Below, piece after piece: positions 41,275 to 50,526 of a DNA stretch of 64,000 bases; the first letter of the stretch is position 1, and each line of letters opens with the position of its first letter. The notes below the pieces were generated by a model that saw only the letters and a program-made list of their open reading frames with translations, did no database searches and was not told where the DNA came from. This stretch comes from UBA1479 sp963972065 (GTDB lineage: Bacteria > Pseudomonadota > Alphaproteobacteria > Rhodospirillales > Casp-alpha2): positions 33,099 through 97,098 of the forward strand of contig CAXAVJ010000004.1 of assembly GCA_963972065.1 (NCBI GenBank), in the 5' to 3' direction. The position numbers and the translations under genes are program-made.

Positions 41275-41493
41275 TTAGGACTGCGGCCTGTTGGCCAAGT
41301 CCGGGCGCTCTTGTGTATCGTCGTCCGTCTCGTAACAGCTATGGGGGTTTTCGTCCGAATCCCTGGTGATCGCGGAGATGTAATCCTGAATGTCAGCCGT
41401 CGTGCCCGGCGCCGGAGCATTGTTGCCGGCGACGGCGGATAGCGGCGCTGTCAACAGAAGCAGACTCAACAGCAATGCAGCGAAACGGGACAT
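41275..41493 (-). CDS. Small secreted protein, unknown
   Basis: A 72-residue protein with a clear signal peptide (MSRFAALLLSLLLLTAPLSA, cleavage near AVAG-NNA) and a short acidic mature part of about 48 residues containing one Cys and several Asp/Glu (DSDENPHSCYETDDD). GGAAGG lies at good spacing before ATG 41493. No family recognised. It sits alone between the CitE-like and M81 genes. Confidence 0.5.
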   Translation of the reverse strand: MSRFAALLLSLLLLTAPLSAVAGNNAPAPGTTADIQDYISAITRDSDENPHSCYETDDDTQERPDLANRPQS

Positions 41494-41545
41494 GGCACCT
41501 TCCTTGCGGGTTGCACGGTGATGATACGCTTCCAGGCTCATGCTG

Positions 41546-43081
41546 TCACCACGCGGGGGGCGTCCAGGTCGTATCCTGATCCAGCGGAAACACCGGGCGG
41601 CACAATTGCCCCCAGGTAAAATTACTGAACACGGGCGATGTCAGACCCGGGCAATCGACCTCGTAAACGTTTTCCGGTGGGAAGAATTCATCGAACCCGG
41701 CCCGAAAATGGCCGCGCGATTTGACGATGACGGTGCGTGCCTGGGCGATGTCGACACCGAACATTTCCAACATGGCCGGATCGGCACATTGCTTGCGATG
41801 CGTGGCCACGGCGACGCGAATGCCGCCGATCTCCAGCAACGCCGCCGGGCCGACGGAAAGGGACCGGCCGCGCAGGATGCCGCGGCGCCCGACGAAGGAA
41901 CCATCGGTCAGCTTAAGAACCTTGGCTTTAGCCTCATAGGCCTGCTCGAAAGCCGTCTTGGGGGCGCGGTTGAAGTGGGCCGTGATCTCGGCCCCCTCGC
42001 CTGCCGCATGGGCATCACCGGCCACGCCGCCGTCGATCACCACGCCCATGACCACGCCCTCGGCCCCGGCCTCGACCAGCCCCTTCAGCAGATAGATGGT
42101 GCTGCCCGTGCCGCCGCCACCCGGATTGTCGGCGACGTCGGCGATAATCTGTGCCGGCCGCCCGGCGTCACGGCCGTTGGCAACGGCCATGGCGATGGCG
42201 TCCGGCAAGGGTGTCAGGGTTTTCTGATAACGCTCGTGGTCAGCCCATAGGCGGCGCGCGAGTTCGCCCGCCAACTTCCGCGCCGACGCGATGTCGTTCC
42301 GTGCGGTGACGATCACCGACATGCCGCATTTGGGGCTGTCTGAATAGATAAACCCGGCCGCGACGGAGACGTTGAGGATCGCGCCGTTCGACGCCGCCTG
42401 GACTTCCTGGCCCATGTTGATGATATCGGCATAGGGGCCGGTCGCCGTCAGCAGCACCACCGAGGGGGCCGCGATCGGCACCTTCACGAAGGCCGTCTGC
42501 GGGCGCATGCCCTGGAACATCTCATCCATGGTGCGGGCGGCCTCCGCCGCGCGTTCACGCTGATCGACGTGCGGGTTTGTCAAATAGGCGATCAGCACGT
42601 CCGCATGGTCGGCCATGGTCTGGGACACGTTGGTGTGCAGGTCGAGGGTTGCAATCACCGGCACGTCCGGCCCGACGATGTTCCGCACGCGGCCATACAA
42701 CAGCCCGTCGGGGTCGGTTTCATGTTCCGCCCGCATGGCGCCGTGGCTGACGATATAAACCCCGTCAAGTGGTCCCGCCGCCTTCAAGCGTGTCTCGACC
42801 TCGGCCACGAACCAGTCGAAGAACCCCTTCTCCACCGGGCCGCCCGGTTCCGCATCGCCGATCAAAATCGGCACCATTTCCCAGGCATCGGGATGCAGCT
42901 TTTCCATCTGCTGGCAGAAGGCATTGACCTCCAGCGGCAGACGCGGATTGGGGGCCGCCAGTTCGGCCAGGATATCCGTTCCGGCAAGCAGGCAACGCCG
43001 TTCGTAATCGGCCCGCGTGGTCACCGGAGCGAAGGCATTGCTTTCAAGCAAAAAGCCGAGGATGGCGATGCGTTTGGTCAT
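41546..43081 (-). CDS. M81 family metallopeptidase (MlrC-like)
   Basis: The 511-residue protein matches the two-domain M81/MlrC family: an N-terminal DUF1485 region (RIAILGFLLESNAFAPV, VSHGAMRAEHETDPDG, ATLDLHTNVSQTMADHADVL) and a C-terminal MlrC domain (GDAGRPAQIIADVADNPGGGGTGST). Founding members degrade linearised microcystin, but most are of unknown specificity. It closes the oligopeptide ABC operon, so hydrolysis of an imported peptide or amide is a sensible guess. The normal HETN of the first motif reads LESN here, so the first metal site may differ. Confidence 0.87.
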   Translation of the reverse strand: MTKRIAILGFLLESNAFAPVTTRADYERRCLLAGTDILAELAAPNPRLPLEVNAFCQQMEKLHPDAWEMVPILIGDAEPGGPVEKGFFDWFVAEVETRLKAAGPLDGVYIVSHGAMRAEHETDPDGLLYGRVRNIVGPDVPVIATLDLHTNVSQTMADHADVLIAYLTNPHVDQRERAAEAARTMDEMFQGMRPQTAFVKVPIAAPSVVLLTATGPYADIINMGQEVQAASNGAILNVSVAAGFIYSDSPKCGMSVIVTARNDIASARKLAGELARRLWADHERYQKTLTPLPDAIAMAVANGRDAGRPAQIIADVADNPGGGGTGSTIYLLKGLVEAGAEGVVMGVVIDGGVAGDAHAAGEGAEITAHFNRAPKTAFEQAYEAKAKVLKLTDGSFVGRRGILRGRSLSVGPAALLEIGGIRVAVATHRKQCADPAMLEMFGVDIAQARTVIVKSRGHFRAGFDEFFPPENVYEVDCPGLTSPVFSNFTWGQLCRPVFPLDQDTTWTPPAW

Positions 43082-43164
43082 GGTCAGTGGTCCTTATGCG
43101 GAGGCCCCAATGGAAAGGGCGGCCGAAGCCGCCCAATCCGTAACTTAAGGTACATTCCCGCCCT

Positions 43165-44064
43165 TTAGCGCGAACGCATTTTCGGGTCCAGAACGTCGCG
43201 CACGGAGTCCCCGAACAGGTTGAATCCGAACACGCTGAGGGAAATTGCAACGCCGGGATAAACGGCAACCCAGGGCGCCCCCTCGAAGAACTCGGACGCG
43301 TTGCTGAGCATCAGGCCCCAAGCCGGAGTCGGATCCTGCACACCCAGGCCCAGGAACGACAGAGAAGCTTCCAGCAAGATCGCCTGACCGAGGAACGTGG
43401 TCAGCATGATCAGGTAAGGCGCCATGACGTTCGGAACCATGTGCCGCAGGATGATACGAGCATCGCTGAAGCCCAAGGCACGGGCCGCGTCCACGTAGGG
43501 GATTTCACGGATTGCCAGAGCATTGGACCGCACCACGCGCGCGCATTGCGGAATGAATGGCAGGATGATCGCGATCATCACGTTCTCGATCCCCGGCCCG
43601 AGGGTGGCGACGACCGCCAGGGCCAGAATGATCAGCGGGAACGCCATGAACACATCCAGGATGCGCTGGAGGATCAGATCGAACAGGCCGCCGAAATAGG
43701 CGCTGGCGACCCCCAGGACGAGCCCGCCCGTCGCCCCCACGATGGCGCAAACAAAGCCGACCAGAAGAGCCGTACGAGACCCGTAGATAAGCCGGGTCAA
43801 GATGTCGCGGCCAAATTCATCCGTGCCGAGCAGGTATTCGGCACTCGGCGCCGCCAGCATGGCATCGAAATGTTCCTGGAGAGGATCATTCGGCGAGACG
43901 ACTTCAGCCAGGATCGCGGCAATGATCATCACAAAGACGATCGCCAGGCCGAACACACCGAGGGGTTGCTTACGGCACAGTTCGAGCGCGACTTGCGACC
44001 ACGGCTTTTTCGGCGCGACTTCCTCGAACTGGGCTTCGGTTTGTATTTCAGAAACGGTAACCAT
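43165..44064 (-). CDS. Peptide-type ABC transporter permease (DppC/OppC family)
   Basis: A 299-residue inner-membrane protein with an N-terminal OppC_N segment (LFGLAIVFVMIIAAILAEVV region at about residues 35-54), five further helices and the EAA loop YVDAARALGFSDARIILRHMVPN at about 189-211. It pairs with the DppB-like permease encoded 12 bases upstream. Substrates of the family are oligopeptides, dipeptides, nickel or glutathione. Confidence 0.9.
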   Translation of the reverse strand: MVTVSEIQTEAQFEEVAPKKPWSQVALELCRKQPLGVFGLAIVFVMIIAAILAEVVSPNDPLQEHFDAMLAAPSAEYLLGTDEFGRDILTRLIYGSRTALLVGFVCAIVGATGGLVLGVASAYFGGLFDLILQRILDVFMAFPLIILALAVVATLGPGIENVMIAIILPFIPQCARVVRSNALAIREIPYVDAARALGFSDARIILRHMVPNVMAPYLIMLTTFLGQAILLEASLSFLGLGVQDPTPAWGLMLSNASEFFEGAPWVAVYPGVAISLSVFGFNLFGDSVRDVLDPKMRSR

Positions 44065-44076
44065 CGTTATATCCCG

Positions 44077-45048
44077 TCACGAGTAGCGAATGCGGGGATC
44101 AAGCCACGCATAGGCCAAGTCGGTAATAAGGTTGGTGATGACGAACACGATGACGACGAGCATCACCAGGTTCTGGGTCATCGTGAAGTCATGGTGTTCG
44201 ACGCCGTCGACCATCAGGTTGCCCAAGCCGTTCAGGTTGAACACCTGCTCGGTCACGACCAACCCGCCCATCAGGAACGCAAACTCAAGCGCCAGAATGG
44301 TAACCACCGGCAACAATGCGTTCTTCAACGCGTGGCGGTTGATGACGATCTTTTCGACCATTCCCTTGGCCCGTGCGGTACGAACGTAGTCCTCACGCAG
44401 AACCTCAAGCATGGCCGAACGCGTCATACGGGCAGCAACGGCGGAATAACGGTAGCCGGTCGCAACGGCGGGCCACATCAACTGGGACAGATTGTGTGCA
44501 GGGTCTTCCCAGATCGATTTGAACATGATTGGAGGCATCCAAGGTTCGCCGAACCAGGCTTGGCTGAACACAAGAAGCCCGAGAATGATCATCAGGCCGA
44601 GCCAGAATGATGGAATGGCGATACCGGCGATGGCAAACCCGCGCACGAAGTAATCGATGAGCGTGTTCTGCTTCACGGCCGAGATGATGCCCAGCGGAAT
44701 GGCGATAATCGTGGCGACGATGGTCGCCATGACAGCCAACTGCAGGGACAATTCGAAGCGGATGGCGATTTCATGGGTAACCGGCTGGCCCGTCCACATG
44801 GAAGTGCCGAGATCAAAGATGAAATAGCCCCAGACGAAATCAAAGAACTGTGCGATCTGCGGCTTGTCCAGCCCCAGGCTCTCGCGGCAGATGTCAATCT
44901 GCTCCTGAGCCACCGTGGCGCCGGTGCCGAGCAGACGCACCTCACAGATGTCGCCGGGCGCTAAGCGCAGCAAAAAGAAAACCAGAACCGCGGCCCCGAG
45001 CAGGGTCGGGATCATCGCGATCAGACGCTTAAGGATATACTTACCCAT
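44077..45048 (-). CDS. Peptide-type ABC transporter permease (DppB/OppB family)
   Basis: A 323-residue inner-membrane protein beginning MGKYILKRLIAMIPTLLGAA, the standard DppB opening, with six helices and the EAA loop REDYVRTARAKGMVEKIVINRHALKNA in its second half. It forms the membrane channel with the DppC-like protein. The gap from the binding-protein gene carries a 13-bp stem-loop. Confidence 0.92.
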   Translation of the reverse strand: MGKYILKRLIAMIPTLLGAAVLVFFLLRLAPGDICEVRLLGTGATVAQEQIDICRESLGLDKPQIAQFFDFVWGYFIFDLGTSMWTGQPVTHEIAIRFELSLQLAVMATIVATIIAIPLGIISAVKQNTLIDYFVRGFAIAGIAIPSFWLGLMIILGLLVFSQAWFGEPWMPPIMFKSIWEDPAHNLSQLMWPAVATGYRYSAVAARMTRSAMLEVLREDYVRTARAKGMVEKIVINRHALKNALLPVVTILALEFAFLMGGLVVTEQVFNLNGLGNLMVDGVEHHDFTMTQNLVMLVVIVFVITNLITDLAYAWLDPRIRYS

Positions 45049-45068
45049 GTCTTCCTCTATCGGGGTTG

Positions 45069-45099
45069 ATCGCCCGCCGCCGATCCGGCGGCGGGCGAT
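45069..45099 (-). terminator. 13-bp stem-loop between binding-protein and permease genes
   Basis: Arms ATCGCCCGCCGCC and GGCGGCGGGCGAT enclose a five-base loop directly after the binding-protein stop. No T-run follows on the - strand, so it probably protects the upstream transcript and reduces, without blocking, permease expression. Confidence 0.55.
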
Positions 45100-45134
45100 T
45101 CCCGGTTTTTGTTAAGGCTGCGTCAGGCGCAACT

Positions 45135-46751
45135 CTACTTGTCGAGCCAGACCTGATCGAGGCTCTGGTTCAGGTAGTGCGACGGCGCGATCTTCCAGCC
45201 CTTCACATAGGAACGGTGCGGGTTGATCTTGTACCACCACAGGGTGACACCCATGTGCGCCTGGTCGGACAGAGCCCGCTTTTCCATGACGCGCATCAGC
45301 TCACGCTGCTTGGCTTCTTCCGGCGCCTGCAGCATCTGCTCGTAGACTTCTTCGAGCTGCTGGTCCTGGCCCTTCATGTTGGCGTAGTTGTTGCCGGCAG
45401 AACCAATGAACTTGGAGGTGTCGACAAGCGGGTTAACGACCGACTGACAGTTGAAGTCCAGCGACACGTCGAAGTTCTTCGTGTTGCGGAGTTCATTGTA
45501 GAAGGTCTTGGTCGGCTCGACCCGCTGGGTCACTTCCAGACCGATCTGACGCCACTGGCCAATCAGCCAGGTGCCGACGATCTTGTACGGCTGGTCGGTA
45601 CCGCGGTTCATCAGCTCGAACTTGAGGTCCGACTTGCCGGCTTCGGCAAGCAGCTTCTTGGCCTCTTCACGAGCGGCCTTCAGGTCCGTGCCATAGCCCT
45701 TCAGGGGAACCAGTTCGGCCTTGGTGGCCGACAGGGGGTGCCCCGGGAAGCCGACGCCGCCAACGGTTTTGACGATGGCGATACGGCTCAGGTGCTGGGA
45801 GCCGCCCCACCGGTCAACGGCGAGGGTCAGAGCCTGACGGACGCGCGGGTCCTGCATGATCGGACGGCCATGGTTCGGCGTGTAAAGAAGCACGCAGTTC
45901 CAATCGCTTTCCTGGACCGTGATGTCTTTGCCGAGCGCCTTGACAAGGTCGTCACGCTGTTTCGGCGGGAAACCACGGAATTCGATGGCCGCACGGTCGC
46001 CACGGATGGCTTGAACGCGGATGGCCATTTTGCGCGAAATCAGCGCCCGGAAACCATCCAGGTAGGGCTTGCCTTGCATATGGAAGTCTTCGAACTTCAC
46101 GCCGTCGACGTGCGAACCCGCAACGGCTTCCTTGAACTTGAAGGCGCCAGTGCCGTTCACGTTCTTTTCATGCCAGTCGTAGCCATGTTCCTTGAGATCC
46201 TTGGCGGAATAGATCGGGCTCATGGGGTTGGCCAGAACCGGCAGGAACGAGCCGGTCGCGAATTTCAGCTTGAAGACAACCGTTTCGTCGTCCGGCGCGG
46301 TAACGCTGTCGAGCATCTTGAAGAAAGCTTTGCGCACCGACGCGACACCTTCCGGCGGGAAAGCGATCTTGTTGTAGGTGGCAACCACGTCGTGGGCGGT
46401 CATGACCTGACCGTCGTGGAATTTGACGCCCTTCTTGATCTTGAAGGTATAGGTCTTGCCGCCGTCGGTCGGCTTCGGAACTTCGCCGACACAAATGTCG
46501 CACTGGAAGTCCGTCGGCGACTGCGGGTTTTCCGGGTTAACCCGAATCAGCAGGCTGTAGAACGGCCGGATCGGGTGAACCGCCGCGAAGGTCGATTCCT
46601 TGTGCAGATCGTAGGACGGCGCTTCGGCAGCAACGATGTAAGAGAGGGTCCCCCCCTTCTTCGGCGTCTCTGCCTTTGCCGGTCCGGTCGCACCCATGGC
46701 GAGCCCAGTGCCCACCGCGAGTGCCAACGCGAAACGTGCGTATTTACTCAT
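45135..46751 (-). CDS. Peptide-type ABC transporter substrate-binding protein (SBP family 5)
   Basis: The 538-residue periplasmic protein starts MSKYARFALALAVGTGLAMG with a signal peptide cleaving near AKA-ETPKKGG. It shows the family-5 core TYTFKIKKGVKFHDGQVMTAHDVVATY at about residues 92-118. Members bind oligopeptides, dipeptides, opines or sugars. ATG 46751 follows AAGGAGACTTCAC. The operon order is ATPase, ATPase, binding protein, permease, permease, peptidase, which is unusual in having the binding protein third. Confidence 0.9.
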   Translation of the reverse strand: MSKYARFALALAVGTGLAMGATGPAKAETPKKGGTLSYIVAAEAPSYDLHKESTFAAVHPIRPFYSLLIRVNPENPQSPTDFQCDICVGEVPKPTDGGKTYTFKIKKGVKFHDGQVMTAHDVVATYNKIAFPPEGVASVRKAFFKMLDSVTAPDDETVVFKLKFATGSFLPVLANPMSPIYSAKDLKEHGYDWHEKNVNGTGAFKFKEAVAGSHVDGVKFEDFHMQGKPYLDGFRALISRKMAIRVQAIRGDRAAIEFRGFPPKQRDDLVKALGKDITVQESDWNCVLLYTPNHGRPIMQDPRVRQALTLAVDRWGGSQHLSRIAIVKTVGGVGFPGHPLSATKAELVPLKGYGTDLKAAREEAKKLLAEAGKSDLKFELMNRGTDQPYKIVGTWLIGQWRQIGLEVTQRVEPTKTFYNELRNTKNFDVSLDFNCQSVVNPLVDTSKFIGSAGNNYANMKGQDQQLEEVYEQMLQAPEEAKQRELMRVMEKRALSDQAHMGVTLWWYKINPHRSYVKGWKIAPSHYLNQSLDQVWLDK

Positions 46752-46833
46752 GTGAAGTCTCCTTACCCATTTATGGTTCGAGGAATGTTTGATCACTCCC
46801 CACTCTTTTGTGTCCTCCCTGAAAAGGGGGAGA

Positions 46834-47871
46834 TCACACCTCCGTGCAGGCCACCCAATGGCCAGGTCGCACTTCTCTGAAGTCTGGAATATTTTGGCTA
46901 CACGAGTCCACAGCTAAAGGACAGCGGGGGTGAAAAACGCAGCCGGACGGAGGGTTAATCGGGCTGGGAATTTCTCCCTTGATGATCGTGTGTGCGCGGG
47001 TCTTTTCCAGGTCCGGATCAGGGATCGGCACAGCAGCCAATAGCGCCTGCGAATAGGGATGCAGGGGATGGTCGAACAGTTCGTCGCAGTCGGCCAGTTC
47101 CACCATGTGGCCCAGGTACATGACAGCGACCCGGTGGCAGATGTGACGAACGACGGAGAGGTCATGGCTGATGAACAAATAGGTCAGCTTGAACTCGTCG
47201 CGTAGTTCTTCCAGAAGGTTGATCACCTGCGCCTGAATCGACACGTCGAGCGCCGAAACGGCTTCGTCGCAGATGATGAATTCCGGCTCCATCGCAAGCG
47301 CACGAGCAATGCCCACGCGCTGGCGCTGACCACCCGACATTTCGTGCGGATAACGGTCGGCGAAATCCGGATGCAGACCGCAACGGCCGAGAAGATAGCC
47401 GATACGCTCGCGGCGCTTGGCTTCATCGGGGATGATGCCATGAACCTTCAGCGGCTCGCCGATGATCTCACCGATCTTCATGCGCGGGTTCAACGAGCTG
47501 TACGGATCCTGGAAAATGACCTGGATCTTCTTGCGGACGTCAATCAGCTCTTTGTTGTTAAGCTGACAGATATCCTTGCCGTCGTAGATGATTTCGCCGG
47601 CCGTCGGATCCTCGAGACGCAGGATGCAACGCCCCGTGGTCGTCTTGCCGCAGCCGGATTCACCGACGAGACCCAGGGTCTCGCCCTTGCGGATGTAGAA
47701 GTCGACGCCGTCGACCGCCTTCACGTCGGCCACCTTGCGGGGAACGATGATGCCTTCCGTGATCGGGAAGTGCATCTTCAGATCTTTCACAGTGATCAGG
47801 ACTTCATCGGAAACCTGACCACGGAATTGAGAGCCGTAATCCGCGCCGGACTGTGTCTGGGCTTCACTCAT
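46834..47871 (-). CDS. Peptide-type ABC transporter ATP-binding protein (DppF/OppF family)
   Basis: A 345-residue ATPase with Walker A GLVGESGCGKTTTGRC at about residues 66-81, signature MSGGQRQRVGIARAL near 168 and Walker B EFIICDEAVSALDVS. A C-terminal oligopeptide/dipeptide domain carries the Cys-rich stretch GCVFHPRCPLAVDSC, which in some relatives binds an Fe-S cluster. The start overlaps the stop of the DppD-like gene by four bases. Confidence 0.92.
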   Translation of the reverse strand: MSEAQTQSGADYGSQFRGQVSDEVLITVKDLKMHFPITEGIIVPRKVADVKAVDGVDFYIRKGETLGLVGESGCGKTTTGRCILRLEDPTAGEIIYDGKDICQLNNKELIDVRKKIQVIFQDPYSSLNPRMKIGEIIGEPLKVHGIIPDEAKRRERIGYLLGRCGLHPDFADRYPHEMSGGQRQRVGIARALAMEPEFIICDEAVSALDVSIQAQVINLLEELRDEFKLTYLFISHDLSVVRHICHRVAVMYLGHMVELADCDELFDHPLHPYSQALLAAVPIPDPDLEKTRAHTIIKGEIPSPINPPSGCVFHPRCPLAVDSCSQNIPDFREVRPGHWVACTEV

Positions 47872-48860
47872 AGTTCGATCTCCGCCAAACTTTCTTTAGA
47901 CCGGAAACATGCGCTGTAGTGCTGGTCGCCCATTTCCTCGAGCGGCGGGTACGATTCCTTGCACTTGTCGATGGCGAACTTGCAACGCGGCCGGAACGAA
48001 CAACCGCCGTCCAGGCGGGTGAGATCCGGCGGCTGGCCATCGACGGGATCAAGCTTGGCCTGGCGCGGACGGTCCATGCGCGGTACGGACTTGAGCAGCG
48101 CCAGCGTGTAGGGATGACGCGGGCGGTGATAAATGTCCGACGCATTGCCCGTTTCGACGATGCGCCCCGCATACATGACGTTGACCCGGTCCGCATAGCG
48201 CGCAACCACACCCAGGTTATGGGTGATGATGATCATCGCCACGTTCATTTCGCGGGTCAGGTTCTTCATCAATTCCAGGATCTGCGCCTGAATGGTCACG
48301 TCGAGAGCCGTGGTCGGCTCGTCGGCGATGATCAACTTCGGCTCACACGCCAACGACATGGCGATCATGACGCGTTGACGCATGCCGCCCGACAGATGGT
48401 GCGGGTACTGTTCGATGCGCCGACGCGGTTCGTTGATGCCGACCAATTCCAGAAGCTTGACAGCGCGTTCCTTGGCCTCGGCCTCGGACATTTTCAAATG
48501 CGCTATCATGGGCTCGGTCAGCTGCAGGCCGATCGACAGAACCGGATTCAGCGACGTCATCGGTTCTTGGAAGATCATGGAGATATCGCGGCCGCGAATT
48601 TCCCGAATCTCGTCCTCGGTACAGAACGCCAGGTTCTTGCCTTGGAAACGGATTTCACCGCCGACGATTTCGCCGGGCGGTTTCGGGATCAGACGCAGAA
48701 TGCTGAGTGCGGTAACGGATTTCCCCGACCCGGACTCGCCCACGACGGCGACGGTTTCACCGGCGTTGACGTCGTACGACACGCCGTCAACAGCTTTAAC
48801 GGTTCCCCCAGACGTAAAGAAATGCGTCTGGAGATTATCAATCTCGAGGAGTGCCCCCAC
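47868..48860 (-). CDS. Peptide-type ABC transporter ATP-binding protein (DppD/OppD family)
   Basis: A 330-residue ATPase with Walker A VVGESGSGKSVTALS at about residues 36-50, signature LSGGMRQRVMIAMSLA and Walker B KLIIADEPTTALDVT, plus the C-terminal CSFRPRCKFAIDKC element. It is the first gene of the operon. Start chosen at GTG 48860, eight bases after GGAAGGAA; an earlier GTG at 48878 would overlap that site. It heterodimerises with the DppF-like ATPase. Confidence 0.9.
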   Translation of the reverse strand: MGALLEIDNLQTHFFTSGGTVKAVDGVSYDVNAGETVAVVGESGSGKSVTALSILRLIPKPPGEIVGGEIRFQGKNLAFCTEDEIREIRGRDISMIFQEPMTSLNPVLSIGLQLTEPMIAHLKMSEAEAKERAVKLLELVGINEPRRRIEQYPHHLSGGMRQRVMIAMSLACEPKLIIADEPTTALDVTIQAQILELMKNLTREMNVAMIIITHNLGVVARYADRVNVMYAGRIVETGNASDIYHRPRHPYTLALLKSVPRMDRPRQAKLDPVDGQPPDLTRLDGGCSFRPRCKFAIDKCKESYPPLEEMGDQHYSACFRSKESLAEIEL

Positions 48861-49118
48861 AGAATGTTTCCTTCCCACTGTTTTTGATGCGGGAGTTTCT
48901 TATTTTTCTCCCTGGGTTAGGGGGGAAACCTAGAAGCCCCCCATGCCGTTGTCAACGGGTTCACAACTCAATTTTGGCTTTTCACACGAAGATTTTCCGA
49001 GGCTGTTTTTCATTCGAATCAAAAAACTTGCCTTGCCCCGCAACCGTTCTGGTATATGCCCCCTCATCAGGAATGTATACAAAGTGACACTTTCAACACC
49101 CGAGGGAGACCATCCAAA
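48861..49118. promoter_or_regulatory. Divergent promoter region of ABC operon and decarboxylase-like gene
   Basis: The 258-base gap is AT-richer than the flanks. It carries GGGAG/CTCCC and C/G-run hairpins near 48890-48950 and the palindrome AATGTATACAAA at 49072-49083 close to the + strand start. No gene seen. Confidence 0.4.
49072..49083. promoter_or_regulatory. GntR-type operator candidate AATGTATACAAA
   Basis: The core TGTATACA lies 36 bases before ATG 49119, in the shared promoter region with the ABC operon. It is one of five related sites in the window. Confidence 0.5.
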
Positions 49119-49541
49119 ATGGCCAATTCAACGAAAATGCATGACATGGGCATGAAGTACCGGCGCGAGGTGCTCGGCGACGCTTATGTGGATAAGTCCA
49201 TGGGCGGAGCCGACGATTTCAACCGCGGCTTCCAGGAATTCGTGACCGAATACTGCTGGGGCGGCAGTTGGGGCCGGGGCATCCTGTCCAAGCGTGACCG
49301 CTCGATTCTCAACCTCGGCATGTTGGCGGCCCTGAACCGGCCCCATGAATTCAAGCTGCATTTCCGGGGCGCCATCACCAACGGCCTGAGCGTCGCCGAT
49401 CTGCGTGAAATCTGCACCCAGGTCGCCATCTACTGCGGCATTCCCGCCGGCATCGAGGCCTTCCGACTGGCCCGCGAGGTGTTCAACGAACAGGGCATCG
49501 ACATCTCCAATATCGACGTTAAAACCGATCTGGAGGACTGA
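49119..49541 (+). CDS. Carboxymuconolactone decarboxylase family protein
   Basis: A 140-residue helical protein of the CMD/AhpD-like superfamily. FVTEYCWGGSWGRGILSKRDRS at about residues 42-63 and the partner segment GLSVADLREICTQVAIYCGIPAG match PcaC-type 4-carboxymuconolactone decarboxylase more than AhpD, since no CxxC pair is present. PcaC acts in the beta-ketoadipate pathway, but no other pca genes are here. It starts at MANSTKMHDMG after CGAGGGAGACC and is followed three bases later by a dehydrogenase gene. Confidence 0.87.
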   Translation: MANSTKMHDMGMKYRREVLGDAYVDKSMGGADDFNRGFQEFVTEYCWGGSWGRGILSKRDRSILNLGMLAALNRPHEFKLHFRGAITNGLSVADLREICTQVAIYCGIPAGIEAFRLAREVFNEQGIDISNIDVKTDLED

Positions 49542-49544
49542 GGC

Positions 49545-50429
49545 ATGACCGAGCAACGCACCTACGGCTTCATCGGTCTGGGCCAGATGGGCGGCCCCAT
49601 GGCCGACAATATCGCCAAAGCCGGCCTGCCCGTTCACGTCTTCGACGCCGCCGGCACCAAAGAGCGGGCCCATGAAAAGGCCATCGCCCACGACAGCCTG
49701 GCCGGCGTTCTGGCCAATGCGGACACCGTGTTCCTGTCCCTGCCCGACGGCCCGATCTGCACCACGGTCGCCAAGGAAATCGTCCAGGTCAACGACCGCA
49801 AGACCTCGGTCGTCATCGACCTGTCGACCATCGGTCTAGCGGCGGCTCAGGACATCGACAAAATCTTCACCGACGCCGAGATCACCTATATTGATGCTCC
49901 CGTCTCAGGCGGCCGCAAGGGTGCGATCGCCGGCACCATCGCGATCATGGGATCCGGTCCCAAGGACGTGTTCGACGCCCATATGGACGCGTTCAAAGCC
50001 TTCGCCAAGAACCCCTTCCATGTCGGCGAAACGCCGGGCCAGGGCCAGGTCGTGAAGATGCTCAACAACTTCCTGTCGGCCACGGCGACCACGGCGACCA
50101 CGGAAGCGGTTCTGTTCGGCCTATCCCAGGGGGTCGAGATGAAGGCGATTCTCGACGTGGTCAACGTCTCGACCGGCATGAACACGGCGAGCCTCGACAA
50201 GTTCCCCAACCAGATCATGACGGAGAACTTCAACGCCGGCTTCTTCACCAAGCTGTTGGCCAAGGATGTGCGCCTGTTCCGCGAAAATTCGGACAAGGCC
50301 GGCACGCCCAACGCGATCGCCACGCTGGTCTCGAAAATTTTCGACGGCTGCGAAAAGGACATGCCGGGCTCCGACTTCACCGTCGTCTACAAGTACATCC
50401 GCGACGGCGGGGAAAAGAAGATCGGCTGA
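49545..50429 (+). CDS. 3-Hydroxyisobutyrate dehydrogenase family oxidoreductase
   Basis: The 294-residue protein opens with the NAD-binding motif GFIGLGQMGGPMADNIAKAG at about residues 8-27. It continues with the substrate-binding DAPVSGGRKGAIAGT at about 117-131 and the catalytic Lys in GQGQVVKMLNNFL near 171. Members oxidise 3-hydroxyisobutyrate, tartronate semialdehyde or related beta-hydroxy acids. It is cotranscribed with the upstream decarboxylase-like gene and followed by a strong terminator. Confidence 0.9.
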   Translation: MTEQRTYGFIGLGQMGGPMADNIAKAGLPVHVFDAAGTKERAHEKAIAHDSLAGVLANADTVFLSLPDGPICTTVAKEIVQVNDRKTSVVIDLSTIGLAAAQDIDKIFTDAEITYIDAPVSGGRKGAIAGTIAIMGSGPKDVFDAHMDAFKAFAKNPFHVGETPGQGQVVKMLNNFLSATATTATTEAVLFGLSQGVEMKAILDVVNVSTGMNTASLDKFPNQIMTENFNAGFFTKLLAKDVRLFRENSDKAGTPNAIATLVSKIFDGCEKDMPGSDFTVVYKYIRDGGEKKIG

Positions 50430-50465
50430 CCCAGCCCCCTTCCCCCTCCGGCAGCATATTAAAGT

Positions 50466-50498
50466 AAAGGCCGGCCTCGGGAACGAGGCCGGCCTTTT
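50466..50498 (+). terminator. Rho-independent terminator
   Basis: A 13-bp perfect stem (AAAGGCCGGCCTC/GAGGCCGGCCTTT) with loop GGGAAC followed by a short T-run. It lies between the + strand dehydrogenase gene and the convergent FMN oxidase gene, so it may serve both directions. Confidence 0.85.
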
Positions 50499-50526
50499 CG
50501 TTTGAGATATGATCCCGGAAACCTGC

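Noticed and set aside
46812..46830. Hairpin CTCCC...GGGGGAG between ATPase and binding-protein genes
   Set aside because: Stem of only five pairs and no T-run; too weak to call a terminator.
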